Assembly (NCBI GenBank): GCA_050692055.1
Contig: JBOGTC010000085.1
Coordinates: 1 to 32,374, forward strand
Direction: 5' to 3'
From: JBOGTC01 sp050692055
GTDB lineage: Bacteria > Chloroflexota > Limnocylindria > QHBO01
Length of the DNA stretch: 32,374 nucleotides
A program made the position numbers and the translations under genes. The notes below the pieces were generated by a model that saw only the letters and a list, made by a program, of their open reading frames with translations, had not been told where the DNA came from and searched no databases. Shown one piece after another: positions 1 through 7,651 of this stretch (its first letter is position 1; each line of letters starts with the position of its first letter).

Positions 1-48
1 CCTCCACCTGGTGCAACGCGCGGGGTGCAACGCGCCCGTGCAACGCGC
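1..48. repeat. Tail of a palindromic intergenic repeat, with triplicated GTGCAACGCGC
   Basis: The window opens with CCTCCACCTGGTGCAACGCG, which matches the outer end of the palindromic elements at 18983-19120 and 21124-21260 (both end CCTCCA, a few bases, then GTGCAA). It is followed by two more copies of GTGCAACGCGC, giving three in all at 11-21, 25-35 and 38-48. I read it as the right end of a third copy cut by the window edge. No gene overlaps it. Confidence 0.6.
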
Positions 49-78
49 CGGCGCCGCCGGCGCCTCCCGCGCCACGCG

Positions 79-255
79 TCAGTTCGGGCCGAAGCGCGTC
101 TCGCGTCGCTCCTGGATCATCGCGAGCATGCCGCCGGCAAGAATGGCCAGCAGACCGATGCCGGACACCTCCAGTGAGCCTGCCAGCAGCAAGCCCAGCA
201 CCGCGAACAACACGCCCAGCACGACCAGCGTGCCGGACGCAAACGTCGAAACCAT
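79..255 (-). CDS. Small two-helix membrane protein, 58 aa
   Basis: A 58-residue hydrophobic protein. Two predicted membrane segments, roughly residues 9-27 and 31-47, are followed by a charged tail (QERRETRFGPN). A longer reading frame exists, but the ATG at 255 is preceded by a GGAGAA Shine-Dalgarno about 6 nt away, and the upstream extension is the antisense of the SDR remnant on the other strand, so I take the short form. The family is unknown. It sits head-to-head against the broken 5' end of that SDR, which suggests that the rearrangement that truncated the SDR placed this gene here. No function can be assigned. Confidence 0.55.
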   Translation of the reverse strand: MVSTFASGTLVVLGVLFAVLGLLLAGSLEVSGIGLLAILAGGMLAMIQERRETRFGPN

Positions 256-279
256 GTCAGTTCTCCATTTCGTGAGCGG

Positions 280-915
280 CAGGCCCGCACCGCTGCCGGT
301 GGCACGGCGGAGGTGGCCGAGGTCGACGCGCTCGACCGCGACGCCGTCGAAGCGCATGCGGCGGCCGTCGCCAACGCCGGCGGTATCGACGTGTCGTTCA
401 ATGCCATCTGGATCCGGGGCGACCTCCAGGGGAAGCCGCTCCTTGAGATGTCGGTCGACGACTTCACAACCCCGGTCACCGTTGCCGCCACGACGCACTT
501 CCTGACCGGGGTCGCCGCCGCTCGTCACATGGTCGAACAGGGTTCCGGCGTGATCCTGACGCTCTCCACGTCGGCCGCCCGGCTGCCCGCTCGTGATCAG
601 CGGTTCCACGCAACGGGAGGCTTCGGCGTCGCCTGCGGGGCCATCGAGACCTTCACGCGCGTGCTCGCCGCCGAGGTCGGCGCCCGCGGCGTCCGCGTAG
701 TCTGCCTGCGGTCCGAGGCATTACCCGAAACCTGGGGGTTGACCGGCCCCGTGGAGGACACCCCGCATGGCAAGTTCATGACCGATGGGACGGCACTCGG
801 CCGGATGCCGCTGCTCAGCGAGATCGGCGAGACCGCTGCCTTCCTGGCCTCGGACCGCGCCAGCGCGATCACCCGGACCGTCGTCAACGTGAGCTGTGGC
901 TCGGTCCTGGATTAG
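280..915 (+). pseudogene. Short-chain dehydrogenase/reductase, N-terminus missing
   Basis: The C-terminal three quarters of an SDR-fold protein. The frame enters homologous-looking sequence at about 280 (AAGGTAEVAEVDALD, the usual beta-3 region) and runs through the beta-4 segment, the STSAARLPARD strand with its conserved Ser, the helix GVACGAIETFTRVLAAEVG and the terminal NVSCGSVLD. The N-terminal nucleotide-binding TGxxxGIG segment, about 50 residues, is absent: the DNA there is the promoter side of the reverse-strand membrane protein. The first usable start is a GTG at 313 with no clear Shine-Dalgarno. The catalytic YxxxK is also not recognisable; GGFGVAC stands where Tyr is expected, as in some divergent SDRs. 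Without a dinucleotide-binding site it is most likely a remnant. Confidence 0.65.
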
Positions 916-1015
916 TGCGGATGACCGGGGCCCGATGAGGCTGGCCGCGCGACAGCTGAATCGAGCCATAACCAACACCACCGCGCCGCCGCGCGGCAAC
1001 ACCAAGGGAGCGAAG

Positions 1016-1174
1016 ATGTCCGATGACGCAACCCAGATCCGGACGCTGATCGAGCGATGGACCGAGGCGGTCCACGCCGGTGAACTCGAGACGGTCGTCG
1101 CCGGCCACGCCGACGACATCGTCATGTTCGATGTGCCGCCACCCGACGACGGGGTGCGGGGCATCGACGCGTAG
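1016..1174 (+). pseudogene. NTF2-like (SnoaL/DUF4440) protein, N-terminal 52 residues only
   Basis: Reads as the first helix pair and first strand of an NTF2-like fold: IRTLIERWTEAVHAGELETV, then HADDIVMFDVPPPDDGVRGIDA. It ends at a TAG where family members (usually 120-150 aa) continue for another 80 or so residues. The ATG has a good GGGAG Shine-Dalgarno. The stop codon overlaps the GTG of the following hydrolase by one base, so the two look fused by a deletion that removed the rest of this gene. Non-functional as an NTF2 domain, although the 5' signals could still drive the hydrolase. Confidence 0.7.
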
Positions 1175-1862
1175 TGGCCACCTACGTCCTTGTCCCCGGC
1201 GGCGGCGGCGATCCATGGGATTGGCACCGCCTGGTACCCGAGCTGGAGGCTCGCGGGCACGAGGTCGTGCCAGTCGGCCTGCCAGCGGGCGACGACGCCG
1301 CCGGCTGGTCCGAGTACGCCGATGCGATCGTGGAGGCCATCGGCGATCGCCGCGAGATCGTCCTGGTCCCACACTCGCTGGGCGGGTTCAGTGCGCCACT
1401 CGCGGCCGAGCTGCGGCCGGTCGACCTGCTCGTCCTGCTCAATGCCATGGTCCCCGCCCTGGCGAAACCGGCGAGGAATGGTGGCCGAACAGCGGTCGCA
1501 AGGAGGTGCAGCGGGAGTACCTGGAGAGCATCGACCTCCCGCCGGAGGCCGCCGATGACGACGACTTCATCTACTACCACGACGTCCCCGCCGAGGTCGT
1601 CGAGGAGGCGAACCGGCGTCCCGAGGCGGATCAGTCCTGGACGCCGATGACGCAGCCATGGCCGCTCTCGCGCTGGCCGGACGTCCCGACGCGCGTCCTG
1701 GCCGGCCGCGACGATCGGTTCCTGCCGGCGGCGTGCCAGCTACGGCTCGCGCGCGAACGCCTCGGCGTCGAGGGCGACGAGATCGACGGCGGGCACATGG
1801 TCGCGCTCAGCCGACCGCGAGAGCTCGCCGAACGCCTGGAGGACTACCGGCAGGGTAGGTGA
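1174..1862 (+). CDS. Alpha/beta-fold hydrolase, interrupted by one frameshift
   Basis: A complete alpha/beta hydrolase of about 228 residues if a single-base deletion near 1457-1460 is repaired. The first part (GTG 1174, VLVPGGGGDPWDW oxyanion-side loop, then the nucleophile elbow PHSLGGF) is in one frame. From GGC 1461 it continues in another with ETGEEWWPNSGRKE, the acid loop RVLAGRDDRF and the catalytic His in GGHMVALSRP. The slip lies in a short C run (GCCCTGG where GCCCCTGG is expected). All three catalytic residues (Ser, Asp, His) are present, which favours a sequencing slip over old decay. The substrate is unknown; the family covers small esterases. Start GTG overlaps the stop of the NTF2 stub. 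Confidence 0.75.
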
Positions 1863-1897
1863 AGGGGCCGGTGGCGCCGAGGCCGTCGACCCCCTTC
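1861..1897. terminator. Bidirectional hairpin between convergent genes
   Basis: GAAGGGG (1861-1867) pairs perfectly with CCCCTTC (1891-1897) around a GC-rich loop that can pair further. It lies between the stop of the hydrolase and the stop of the reverse-strand propeller gene, the expected place for a shared terminator. There is no T tract on either side. Confidence 0.45.
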
Positions 1898-1904
1898 CCC
1901 CGGC

Positions 1905-3485
1905 TCAGCGCGTCGGCGAGACGGCGTACACGGCCACCGACCCGCTGATCTCGTGCGCGACGACGAGCAGCGCCGTGCCGGGGATCGGGCTGTCGCTGGC
2001 CGGGATGAAGAGGACGCCCTCGGCCCCCAGGTCGCCGGCCGTCCCGGCCTCGGGATCGCCACCGAAGTCCCGGTCATTCTGGTACGTCACGAAGGACGGA
2101 CCGCGAGGATCGGTGACGTCGTAGACGACGACCCCGCCCATGCGCTCCAGCCCGACGAAGGCGTACGTGCGACCGCGAACCTGCCCGATCTCGACGTCCT
2201 CCGGCTCCGGTCCCTTGTTGTCGCTTCGGTTGTCGAACGAGTCCCCTTCCTCGTGGTTCGAGTTGAAGTGGTCGGGGTACGCGACCGCCGTGATCTGCTC
2301 GAGATCCTCGCCGCTGTCCCACACCAGGGATCCGTCCGCCGTCCAGATCGACAGAGATCGGGCACCGAACGCGTAGAGCTCCTCGAACTCGCCGTCGCCG
2401 TCGACGTCGCCGTTGGCGGTCGTGACCGTCAGGCGGCCGAGGGCCTCGTCCTCCTGGAGCGCCTCGGCGTCGGGGAATGCGATCGGATCCAGGTCGAGGT
2501 CGTTGACCCGAGCCTCCTCCTCGTACCCGGCCCACGCGCGCGCATCGCCCTCGTTGGCGGTCACGAGATAGGTCTGGCCCCGGGACCGATACGACGCGAT
2601 GCCGTCGGGAAGATACATGCCGTACACCGGCCAGGTGGTGATGTTGATCGCGCCGTCACGGTCGCTCGCGTCGATGCCGTGCCCGGGCAGCGAGTGGTCC
2701 TTGAAGCCGAGGGCGACGAGCGAGTCGACCACCGCGGTCTCGAGGTCGATGATCGCGAGCGCGTTGTTCTCCTGGAGGACGGCCCATGCCCACCGGCCGT
2801 CGTGGGACACGGTGACGTACTCCGGCTCGAGATCCTGCGCCACGCTGGCGCCCGGTCCGAAGATGCGGATGCGCGGGTCGAGCTCAGCGTGCCTCGGGCC
2901 GCCCTCGTTGAAGTCCTCGAAGCCCACGGTGCGGACCGCGCCGGTCGCGACCTCGATGATGCTGATCGATCCCTCGGGGTCCACGGTGTAGGCATCGTTC
3001 GGCTCGCCCTCGTTGGCAACGAGCACGTGCCGTCCGTCGGGGGTGTACGTCAGCATGTCGGGCAGCGCGCCAACCTCGACGGCGCGGACGAATGTCCCGT
3101 CGGATCGATAGAAGGCCACCGTGCCCGGATCGGTCTTCGGCGCTGCCTCGACCGCCACCGCCACGAGGCCATGATGGACGGCCACGCTGTTGACGACCGG
3201 GCCGAAGGCCGAGGTGTCGATGACGCCGACCGGCGTCGGATCGGACGGGTCGGCCAGCGAGAGCACATCCAGGCGGCCCTGCGCCGCGTTCACGACGAAG
3301 AGCTGGCCGGACCGGGCATCGAAGGCGGTGATCTCGGCGGCGCTGGCCCCGAAGATGCCGGACTCGTACCGGCCGAGGAGCTCGAGCTCGATGGACTGTG
3401 GGCTTCCGGCAGCGGCCGGAGGAATGGTGGCGACGGCCAGCAACGTGGCAGCCAGCGATGGGCGGACGAGACGAGAAAGGCGCAT
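1905..3485 (-). CDS. Secreted choice-of-anchor I family beta-propeller protein
   Basis: 526 aa. Residues 1-26 form a signal peptide (MRLSRLVRP, a hydrophobic stretch, then AAA before Gly). The mature part has repeated propeller blades typical of choice-of-anchor I proteins: ITAFDARSGQLFVVNAAQG, PDMLTYTPDGRHVLVANEGE, LEPEYVTVSHDGRWAWAVLQ, TYLVTANEGDARAW, and near the C-terminus KGPEPEDVEIGQVRGRTYAF. Acidic loops such as DVDGDGEFEE may bind calcium. No sortase or PEP-CTERM anchor is visible at the C-terminus, so it is probably released or loosely attached. Some relatives are annotated as phytase- or phosphatase-like, but I see no catalytic signature. The ATG follows AGGAG by 4-5 nt. It stands alone, convergent with the hydrolase. 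Confidence 0.85.
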   Translation of the reverse strand: MRLSRLVRPSLAATLLAVATIPPAAAGSPQSIELELLGRYESGIFGASAAEITAFDARSGQLFVVNAAQGRLDVLSLADPSDPTPVGVIDTSAFGPVVNSVAVHHGLVAVAVEAAPKTDPGTVAFYRSDGTFVRAVEVGALPDMLTYTPDGRHVLVANEGEPNDAYTVDPEGSISIIEVATGAVRTVGFEDFNEGGPRHAELDPRIRIFGPGASVAQDLEPEYVTVSHDGRWAWAVLQENNALAIIDLETAVVDSLVALGFKDHSLPGHGIDASDRDGAINITTWPVYGMYLPDGIASYRSRGQTYLVTANEGDARAWAGYEEEARVNDLDLDPIAFPDAEALQEDEALGRLTVTTANGDVDGDGEFEELYAFGARSLSIWTADGSLVWDSGEDLEQITAVAYPDHFNSNHEEGDSFDNRSDNKGPEPEDVEIGQVRGRTYAFVGLERMGGVVVYDVTDPRGPSFVTYQNDRDFGGDPEAGTAGDLGAEGVLFIPASDSPIPGTALLVVAHEISGSVAVYAVSPTR

Positions 3486-3502
3486 CGGTCTCCTGCACTA
3501 CA

Positions 3503-3520
3503 GGGCACAGCGTTGTGCCC
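3503..3520. promoter_or_regulatory. 7-bp perfect inverted repeat upstream of the propeller gene
   Basis: GGGCACA-GCGT-TGTGCCC, a perfect 7-bp inverted repeat with a 4-nt centre, 17 nt upstream of the ATG at 3485. This is where an operator or a 5' leader hairpin would lie. No regulator gene is adjacent. Confidence 0.35.
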
Positions 3521-3672
3521 CGCAGGATCGTCGGCGCGGATCATGTGGGCGTGATGGTCGTATTAGCCGCTCATCAAGCCCAGGATCAGGACACGCGTGC
3601 AACCGTCGCCGGCCGGCTGATGTTCCTCTCCCACCGATCGATCCTCGCGTCCTCTGCGGAGGCGTGGGCGCG

Positions 3673-5097
3673 TCAGATTCGGATGTTGCGGTTCACTCGG
3701 AACAGGTTCGTCGGGTCGTACTTCGCCTTGACCTCGCGCAGGCGCCCGAGGTTGCCGCGGTAGGACTCGGCGGTCCGGTCCTCCGGCTCGTCATCGGTCT
3801 GGAAGTTCACGTAATTGCCGCCGGTCGAGAACCGCTTCAGGGCGCTCCAGGCGTTCCGGACCCAAAGCTTGTTCGCCTCGGCCGCCGGTGAGTCGGGCGT
3901 CCACATGGACTGGATGACGCACGCGAACGCGGCATCGCGATTGCCCATGGCTCCGTCGTCCTCGGGGTGCTCGTTGAGTGCACCGCTCAGCTGGAAGAGG
4001 ACGATCTGGTTGGCGGGCGCCTTCAGGTCGACGAGCTGAGCGTGGTACGTCTCGATGAGTCCGTCGCTCAAAGCGCCGAGGAACTCGGACTTCCAGTAGT
4101 AGTGGTTGCCCTTCGGCATCGTTGCATCCAGCAGCGTCTGCTGCACGGCGTAGTCCTTGACCATGATCAGGTCGGCGATGGGATTGCCGAGCGCGCGAAG
4201 TGGGGCCAGGTCGGTCTCAGCCTCGTCCGATGTGCCGGAGTGGCAGGCGACGACGATGACGATCGGTGTCCCCTGCAGCTCCGGTGGCACCCATGGGGCC
4301 GGAGGCGCGTTGCGGCGGATCGCCACGAGGGTCAGCTCCCGCGGCGCCGACTCCGTGATCTGCCGGAACGTGTCAAGCGCCTCCTTCGCGCGACTGGCGG
4401 GCCAGGCGATGAGGCCGCCGGTGACCTGCGGGCCGACCTCGTGGAGCCGGAACACGAACTCGGTGACGACCCCGAAGTTGCCACCGCCGCCGCAGAGCGC
4501 CCAGAAGAGGTCGTCGTTCTCCGTGCGCGAGGCTCGGTGGACGGTGCCGTCGGCGGTGACGATCTCGACCTCCTCGAGGTCGTCGACCGTCCAGCCGAAG
4601 CGGCGGGTCAGGTAGCCGAAACCGCCGCCGAGCGTCAGCCCCGCGACGCCGGTTGCCGACACGAAGCCGAGGGTGGCGACGAGACCGTGCTCCTGCGTCG
4701 CACGATCGACGTCGCCGAGGGTGCAGCCGGCGGCGACGCGGGCGAGCTTCGCCTCCGGGTCAACCTGGACGGATCGCAACTGCGACATGTCTAGCGTGCA
4801 ACCGCCGTCCGACAGGGAGAGGCCGGCGATGTTGTGACCACCGCCCCGGATCGACAGCTCCACCTCGTTGTCGCGCGCGAAATGGACCGTGCGCACGACG
4901 TCCTCGGTCGAACCGGCACGAACGACCGCCGCCGGGCGGCGGGCGCTCATGGCGTTCCAGATCGAGGTCGCCTCCGCGTACGCGTCATCGCCCGGCCGGG
5001 CCAGCACGCCGTCAAGGTCGGCGGCGAACCGTTCCAGCCTTTCGGAATCGAGGCTCCGCGCACTGCCGGTGAGCCCCGTGAGCTGTACAGCCGTCAT
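3673..5097 (-). CDS. FAD-linked oxidase, berberine-bridge (BBE) type
   Basis: 474 aa, a flavin-dependent oxidase of the VAO/PCMH superfamily. The FAD-binding domain covers about residues 40-210: RPAAVVRAGSTEDVV, the flavinylation loop RGGGHNIAG whose His would carry the 8-alpha-histidyl FAD, then TGVAGLTLGGGFGYLTRRFG and GGGGNFGVVTEF. The second (cysteinyl) attachment site of bicovalent members is not present; SAT occupies that position. The C-terminal BBE segment is NYVNFQTDDEP and then YDPTNLFRVNRNI. An upstream extension is open, but the ATG at 5097 has GGAGG 8 nt away. The substrate cannot be read from sequence; relatives oxidise sugars, alkaloids or polyketides. A paralogue lies at 9017-10366. 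Confidence 0.9.
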   Translation of the reverse strand: MTAVQLTGLTGSARSLDSERLERFAADLDGVLARPGDDAYAEATSIWNAMSARRPAAVVRAGSTEDVVRTVHFARDNEVELSIRGGGHNIAGLSLSDGGCTLDMSQLRSVQVDPEAKLARVAAGCTLGDVDRATQEHGLVATLGFVSATGVAGLTLGGGFGYLTRRFGWTVDDLEEVEIVTADGTVHRASRTENDDLFWALCGGGGNFGVVTEFVFRLHEVGPQVTGGLIAWPASRAKEALDTFRQITESAPRELTLVAIRRNAPPAPWVPPELQGTPIVIVVACHSGTSDEAETDLAPLRALGNPIADLIMVKDYAVQQTLLDATMPKGNHYYWKSEFLGALSDGLIETYHAQLVDLKAPANQIVLFQLSGALNEHPEDDGAMGNRDAAFACVIQSMWTPDSPAAEANKLWVRNAWSALKRFSTGGNYVNFQTDDEPEDRTAESYRGNLGRLREVKAKYDPTNLFRVNRNIRI

Positions 5098-5337
5098 CGG
5101 TGAGTCCTCCGCATCCGGGACGTCGCAACCCCAGTCCCCCAGCGACGCTGTTCGGTGCCATTGTTCCTCGACGGGCACGATCCTGACAAGGCTGACCGTC
5201 GTCGCCGGTATCCTGACACCAGGCACCTCTGACGAGAAGGCAGTGCAACGACAGCTGGACGTCGGCGGAGAGTCGACGACGCTCTACCTGGCCATACCCA
5301 CCACCGGCGCAGGTGCGCCAGTCCCCGACGAGCCGGC

Positions 5338-5570
5338 GTGAAGCGGACGCGCGCCCTCGAGGAAGGGTTCACCGATGCCGAGCAGGCGGCGCTGTACGAC
5401 CGGCTCAGCCCGCCGAAGGAGCGCGACGACTTCCGCTTCTACCTGCCGATGATCATGGCCGCCGAGGCGGTGCTCGACGTCGGCTGCGGAACCGGGGCGC
5501 TCCTGCACATGGCACGCGAGGCGGGGCACAGGGGGCGCCTGGTCGGCCTCGATCCTGCGGAGGTGGCGGA
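5338..5570 (+). pseudogene. Class I SAM methyltransferase, N-terminal stub
   Basis: Starts at GTG 5338 and encodes a recognisable methyltransferase N-terminus: a lead helix (EQAALYDRLSPPKERDD), then motif I VLDVGCGTGALLHMA and the acidic strand-2 end GRLVGLDPA. After about residue 75 the similarity stops; the open frame continues without family features into the 3' end of the convergent regulator gene. Motifs II-IV and the substrate domain are missing, so it cannot be active. A short upstream frame (GTG 5243) ends in a TGA overlapping this GTG, as in a coupled operon, but I do not recognise that peptide. The rest of 5098-5337 shows only a repeated ATCCTGACA at 5180 and 5210. Confidence 0.7.
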
Positions 5571-5696
5571 CGGCGATCGCGTTCGGTCCGGATACCTCGA
5601 GGCGAACCGAATCAGTCACGCCTTCCAGCGTAGATGGCGCCGCAAGCGGGTGAGATCCGACCGCGTGTGTGTCCAGCAGGAGCTTCACGGACGCCT

Positions 5697-6269
5697 TCAG
5701 AGGCGTCGAGGATCTCGTCGGGCGGGCGGATCATCGAAGTCGTCGCTCACGTGGATCCGCCCGGCGAACTGGTGGCTGATGGTGGCTGAGCCGAGCGACA
5801 GCCCACGACTCGACACGGGCGACGACTGCACGATCGCGGTCGTGGTCTGCCCCAGCAGGGCGAACCGGTCGATGACCTCCTCGAGGTGGCCGACGTCACG
5901 CAGGTGGGCGGCGGCGATGTAGCAATCGTCACCGGTGATCCTGTGACATTCGGCAATCTCGGGCGTCTGCTGGGCAAGCTCCGCGACCGCGCGCAGCTGC
6001 CCGGGCGAGGGGCGGATGCGAATGACGGCCGTCAGGGAGAAGCCGAGCTTCCGCGGATCGATCTGGGCTCGGTAGGCTCGGATCACCCCATCCTCCTCGA
6101 GGCGCCGCAGCCTCTCGGCGACCGCCGGTGACGACAGGCCGACCCGCCGCCCCAGCTCGGCCAGGCTGATCCGGGCGTTCTTCTGCACCTCGTGCAGCAG
6201 GCGGAAGCCGACGTCGTCGAGCCGGCCATCATCGGTGTCTGGGCCGTTCTGCCTGCGATTCGAAAGCAT
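5697..6269 (-). CDS. Lrp/AsnC family transcriptional regulator
   Basis: 190 aa from the ATG at 6269 (a TTG at 6305 would add 12 residues but would place the start inside the palindrome at 6290-6305). An N-terminal winged helix-turn-helix (VGFRLLHEVQKNARISLAEL, GRRVGLSSPAVAERLRRLEE, DGVIRAYRAQIDPRKLGF) is followed by the RAM ligand-binding domain (LTAVIRIRPSPGQL, ECHRITGDDCYIAAAHLRDV, VIDRFALLGQTTTAIVQSSP). A C-terminal tail of about 40 residues goes beyond the usual 150-aa family length. It is divergent from an EamA transporter, a common arrangement in which the regulator senses an amino acid and controls its exporter. The ligand is unknown. No clear Shine-Dalgarno precedes the ATG. Confidence 0.9.
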   Translation of the reverse strand: MLSNRRQNGPDTDDGRLDDVGFRLLHEVQKNARISLAELGRRVGLSSPAVAERLRRLEEDGVIRAYRAQIDPRKLGFSLTAVIRIRPSPGQLRAVAELAQQTPEIAECHRITGDDCYIAAAHLRDVGHLEEVIDRFALLGQTTTAIVQSSPVSSRGLSLGSATISHQFAGRIHVSDDFDDPPARRDPRRL

Positions 6270-6289
6270 ATCGAGGATTCTGCCTAAGT

Positions 6290-6305
6290 TTGTGGATATG
6301 CACAA
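6290..6305. promoter_or_regulatory. Candidate operator for the AsnC-type regulator
   Basis: TTGTG-GATATG-CACAA is a perfect 5-bp inverted repeat with a 6-nt spacer in the 63-bp gap between the regulator and the EamA gene. Members of this family commonly bind TTGTG/CACAA-type palindromes in their own divergent promoter. Both genes could be controlled from it. Confidence 0.5.
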
Positions 6306-6332
6306 CCCCCTACTGGAACCGATCCTTGAGGC

Positions 6333-7244
6333 ATGGCAGGCTCCGCGACCTCAACGCTCTTCGCCCGACTGCGGCACGATCCGACCGGTATCGCTGACTC
6401 GGCACCGCCGCAGCTCTACTTCGTCATCAGCGCCGTCTTCCACTACCTCGGGCCGGCCTTCGCTGTGCTCCTCTTCGCCCGCGTCGATGTGCTGGGCGTG
6501 GCCTGGCTGCGAATCGTGTCGGCGGCGCTCATCTTCGCGCTCTGGCGCCGGCCGTGGCGCGTCCTGAGGCGTCTCGACGCGAGCGGGCGTCGTGTGCTCG
6601 TGGCATGGGGTGCCGTGCTCGCGGTCATGAATTCGGTCTTCTACCTGGCCATCGACCGTCTGCCGCTGGGTACGGTCGCAGCGATCGAGTTCGTTCCCGT
6701 GATCGGTCTTGCCGCCCTCGGGGCACGAACCCTCCGCAACGGCGGCGCGCTGCTGCTGGCGGTGACCGGCGTCTACCTGCTGACCGATGTCCGCCTGGAA
6801 GGCGAACCGCTGGGCTTCGCCCTGGCCTTCGCCAACGCGGTCCTGTTCGCCGCCTACATCGTTCTCGCCCACCGAGTGGCAGGGCTGGCGCAGCTGCGCC
6901 CGATCGACGGGCTGGCGGCGTCGATGCTGGTCGCGGGTGTCATCGTCACGCCGCTGGGCGGCTGGGCGGTGCTGCCGGCGCTAGTCGACCCGGTCGCCAT
7001 CGCTGCCGGCGTCGGGGTGGGCGTCTCGTCATCGGTCATTCCGTACATCGCCGACCAGCTCGCGATGCGACGCCTCACGCGCGCCAGCTACGCGCTGATG
7101 GTCGCGCTTCTGCCCGCAACCGCCACGGCGGTCGGCGTCGTCGTGCTGGCACAGATCCCCAGGCCGCTGGAGGTCGTTGGAGTGACACTCGTCGTGGCGG
7201 GCGTTGCCGTCCACCGGCAGCGGACGGGGCCGCGCGGGCGATGA
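6333..7244 (+). CDS. EamA/DMT family transporter (drug or metabolite exporter)
   Basis: 303 aa with about ten hydrophobic segments in two EamA repeats. Repeat one covers roughly residues 28-150 (LYFVISAVFHYLGPAFAVLL, VLGVAWLRIVSAALIFALW, and the FYLAIDRLPLGTVAAIEFVP signature). Repeat two covers 155-290 (GFALAFANAVLFAAYIVLAH, VGVSSSVIPYIADQLAMRRL, ASYALMVALLPATATAVGV). This is the RhtA-like architecture known from amino-acid and metabolite exporters. It is transcribed away from the AsnC-type regulator, with the palindrome at 6290-6305 between them, so regulation by that protein is likely. The ATG has GAGG too close to act as a Shine-Dalgarno; no better start was found. Confidence 0.88.
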   Translation: MAGSATSTLFARLRHDPTGIADSAPPQLYFVISAVFHYLGPAFAVLLFARVDVLGVAWLRIVSAALIFALWRRPWRVLRRLDASGRRVLVAWGAVLAVMNSVFYLAIDRLPLGTVAAIEFVPVIGLAALGARTLRNGGALLLAVTGVYLLTDVRLEGEPLGFALAFANAVLFAAYIVLAHRVAGLAQLRPIDGLAASMLVAGVIVTPLGGWAVLPALVDPVAIAAGVGVGVSSSVIPYIADQLAMRRLTRASYALMVALLPATATAVGVVVLAQIPRPLEVVGVTLVVAGVAVHRQRTGPRGR

Positions 7245-7285
7245 TCGCGCGGCGGGGTGTGGGTGATCCGTGAAGCGCGATGAGG

Positions 7286-7291
7286 TACCGT
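7286..7291 (+). promoter_or_regulatory. Likely -10 box of a leaderless mRNA
   Basis: TACCGT followed by 6 nt and then the ATG at 7298. It fits the TANNNT plus 6-9 nt rule seen at several other starts in this window. No -35 element is obvious. Confidence 0.4.
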
Positions 7292-7297
7292 TGGGCA

Positions 7298-7651
7298 ATG
7301 GTCACGGTCGGCTCCATCGTCATCCGCGTCGATGATCTGCGGCGGCAGACAGACTTCTGGGCAGCCGCTCTCGACTACGTGCCTCGTGAGGAGAACAGCG
7401 ACGACTTCGTGCTCCTGCGACCGAAGGACGGGATCGGTCCGAACCTCTCGCTCGACCGGGTTCGCTCGACGGTGCAGGTGCCGCCCCGCATCCACCTCGA
7501 CCTGTACACCGATGACCAAGAGGGCGAGGTCAGGCGCCTGATCGGATTGGGCGCCACCGAGGTGCACTGGGACAAGAAGCCGCCGGATGCGGACTACGTC
7601 ATCCTCGCCGATCCCGAGGGCAACCGCTTCTGCGTGGTCGACGTCAGCTAA
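7298..7651 (+). CDS. VOC (glyoxalase/bleomycin-resistance fold) protein
   Basis: 117 aa, one VOC module of two beta-alpha-beta-beta-beta units. The N-terminal half VGSIVIRVDDLRRQTDFWAAALDY is the classical opening. The C-terminal half has IHLDLYTDDQEGEVRRLIGL, GATEVHWD and the signature end ADPEGNRFCVVD. Members bind a metal or small ligands and include lyases, dioxygenases and antibiotic-binding proteins; the substrate here is unknown. An in-frame ATG at 7280 exists, but the ATG at 7298 has TACCGT 6 nt upstream. The stop codon overlaps that of the convergent nitroreductase gene within the bases CTAA. Confidence 0.85.
   Translation: MVTVGSIVIRVDDLRRQTDFWAAALDYVPREENSDDFVLLRPKDGIGPNLSLDRVRSTVQVPPRIHLDLYTDDQEGEVRRLIGLGATEVHWDKKPPDADYVILADPEGNRFCVVDVS

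Noticed and set aside
1953..3554. 533-codon plus-strand open frame
   Set aside because: It is antisense to the propeller gene and consists of Arg/Val/Asp-rich low-complexity sequence, as expected for a high-GC shadow frame; the reverse strand has a signal peptide and real motifs.
5243..5341. 32-codon frame whose stop overlaps the methyltransferase stub start
   Set aside because: The GTGA overlap is suggestive, but there is no good ribosome-binding site and no recognisable peptide.
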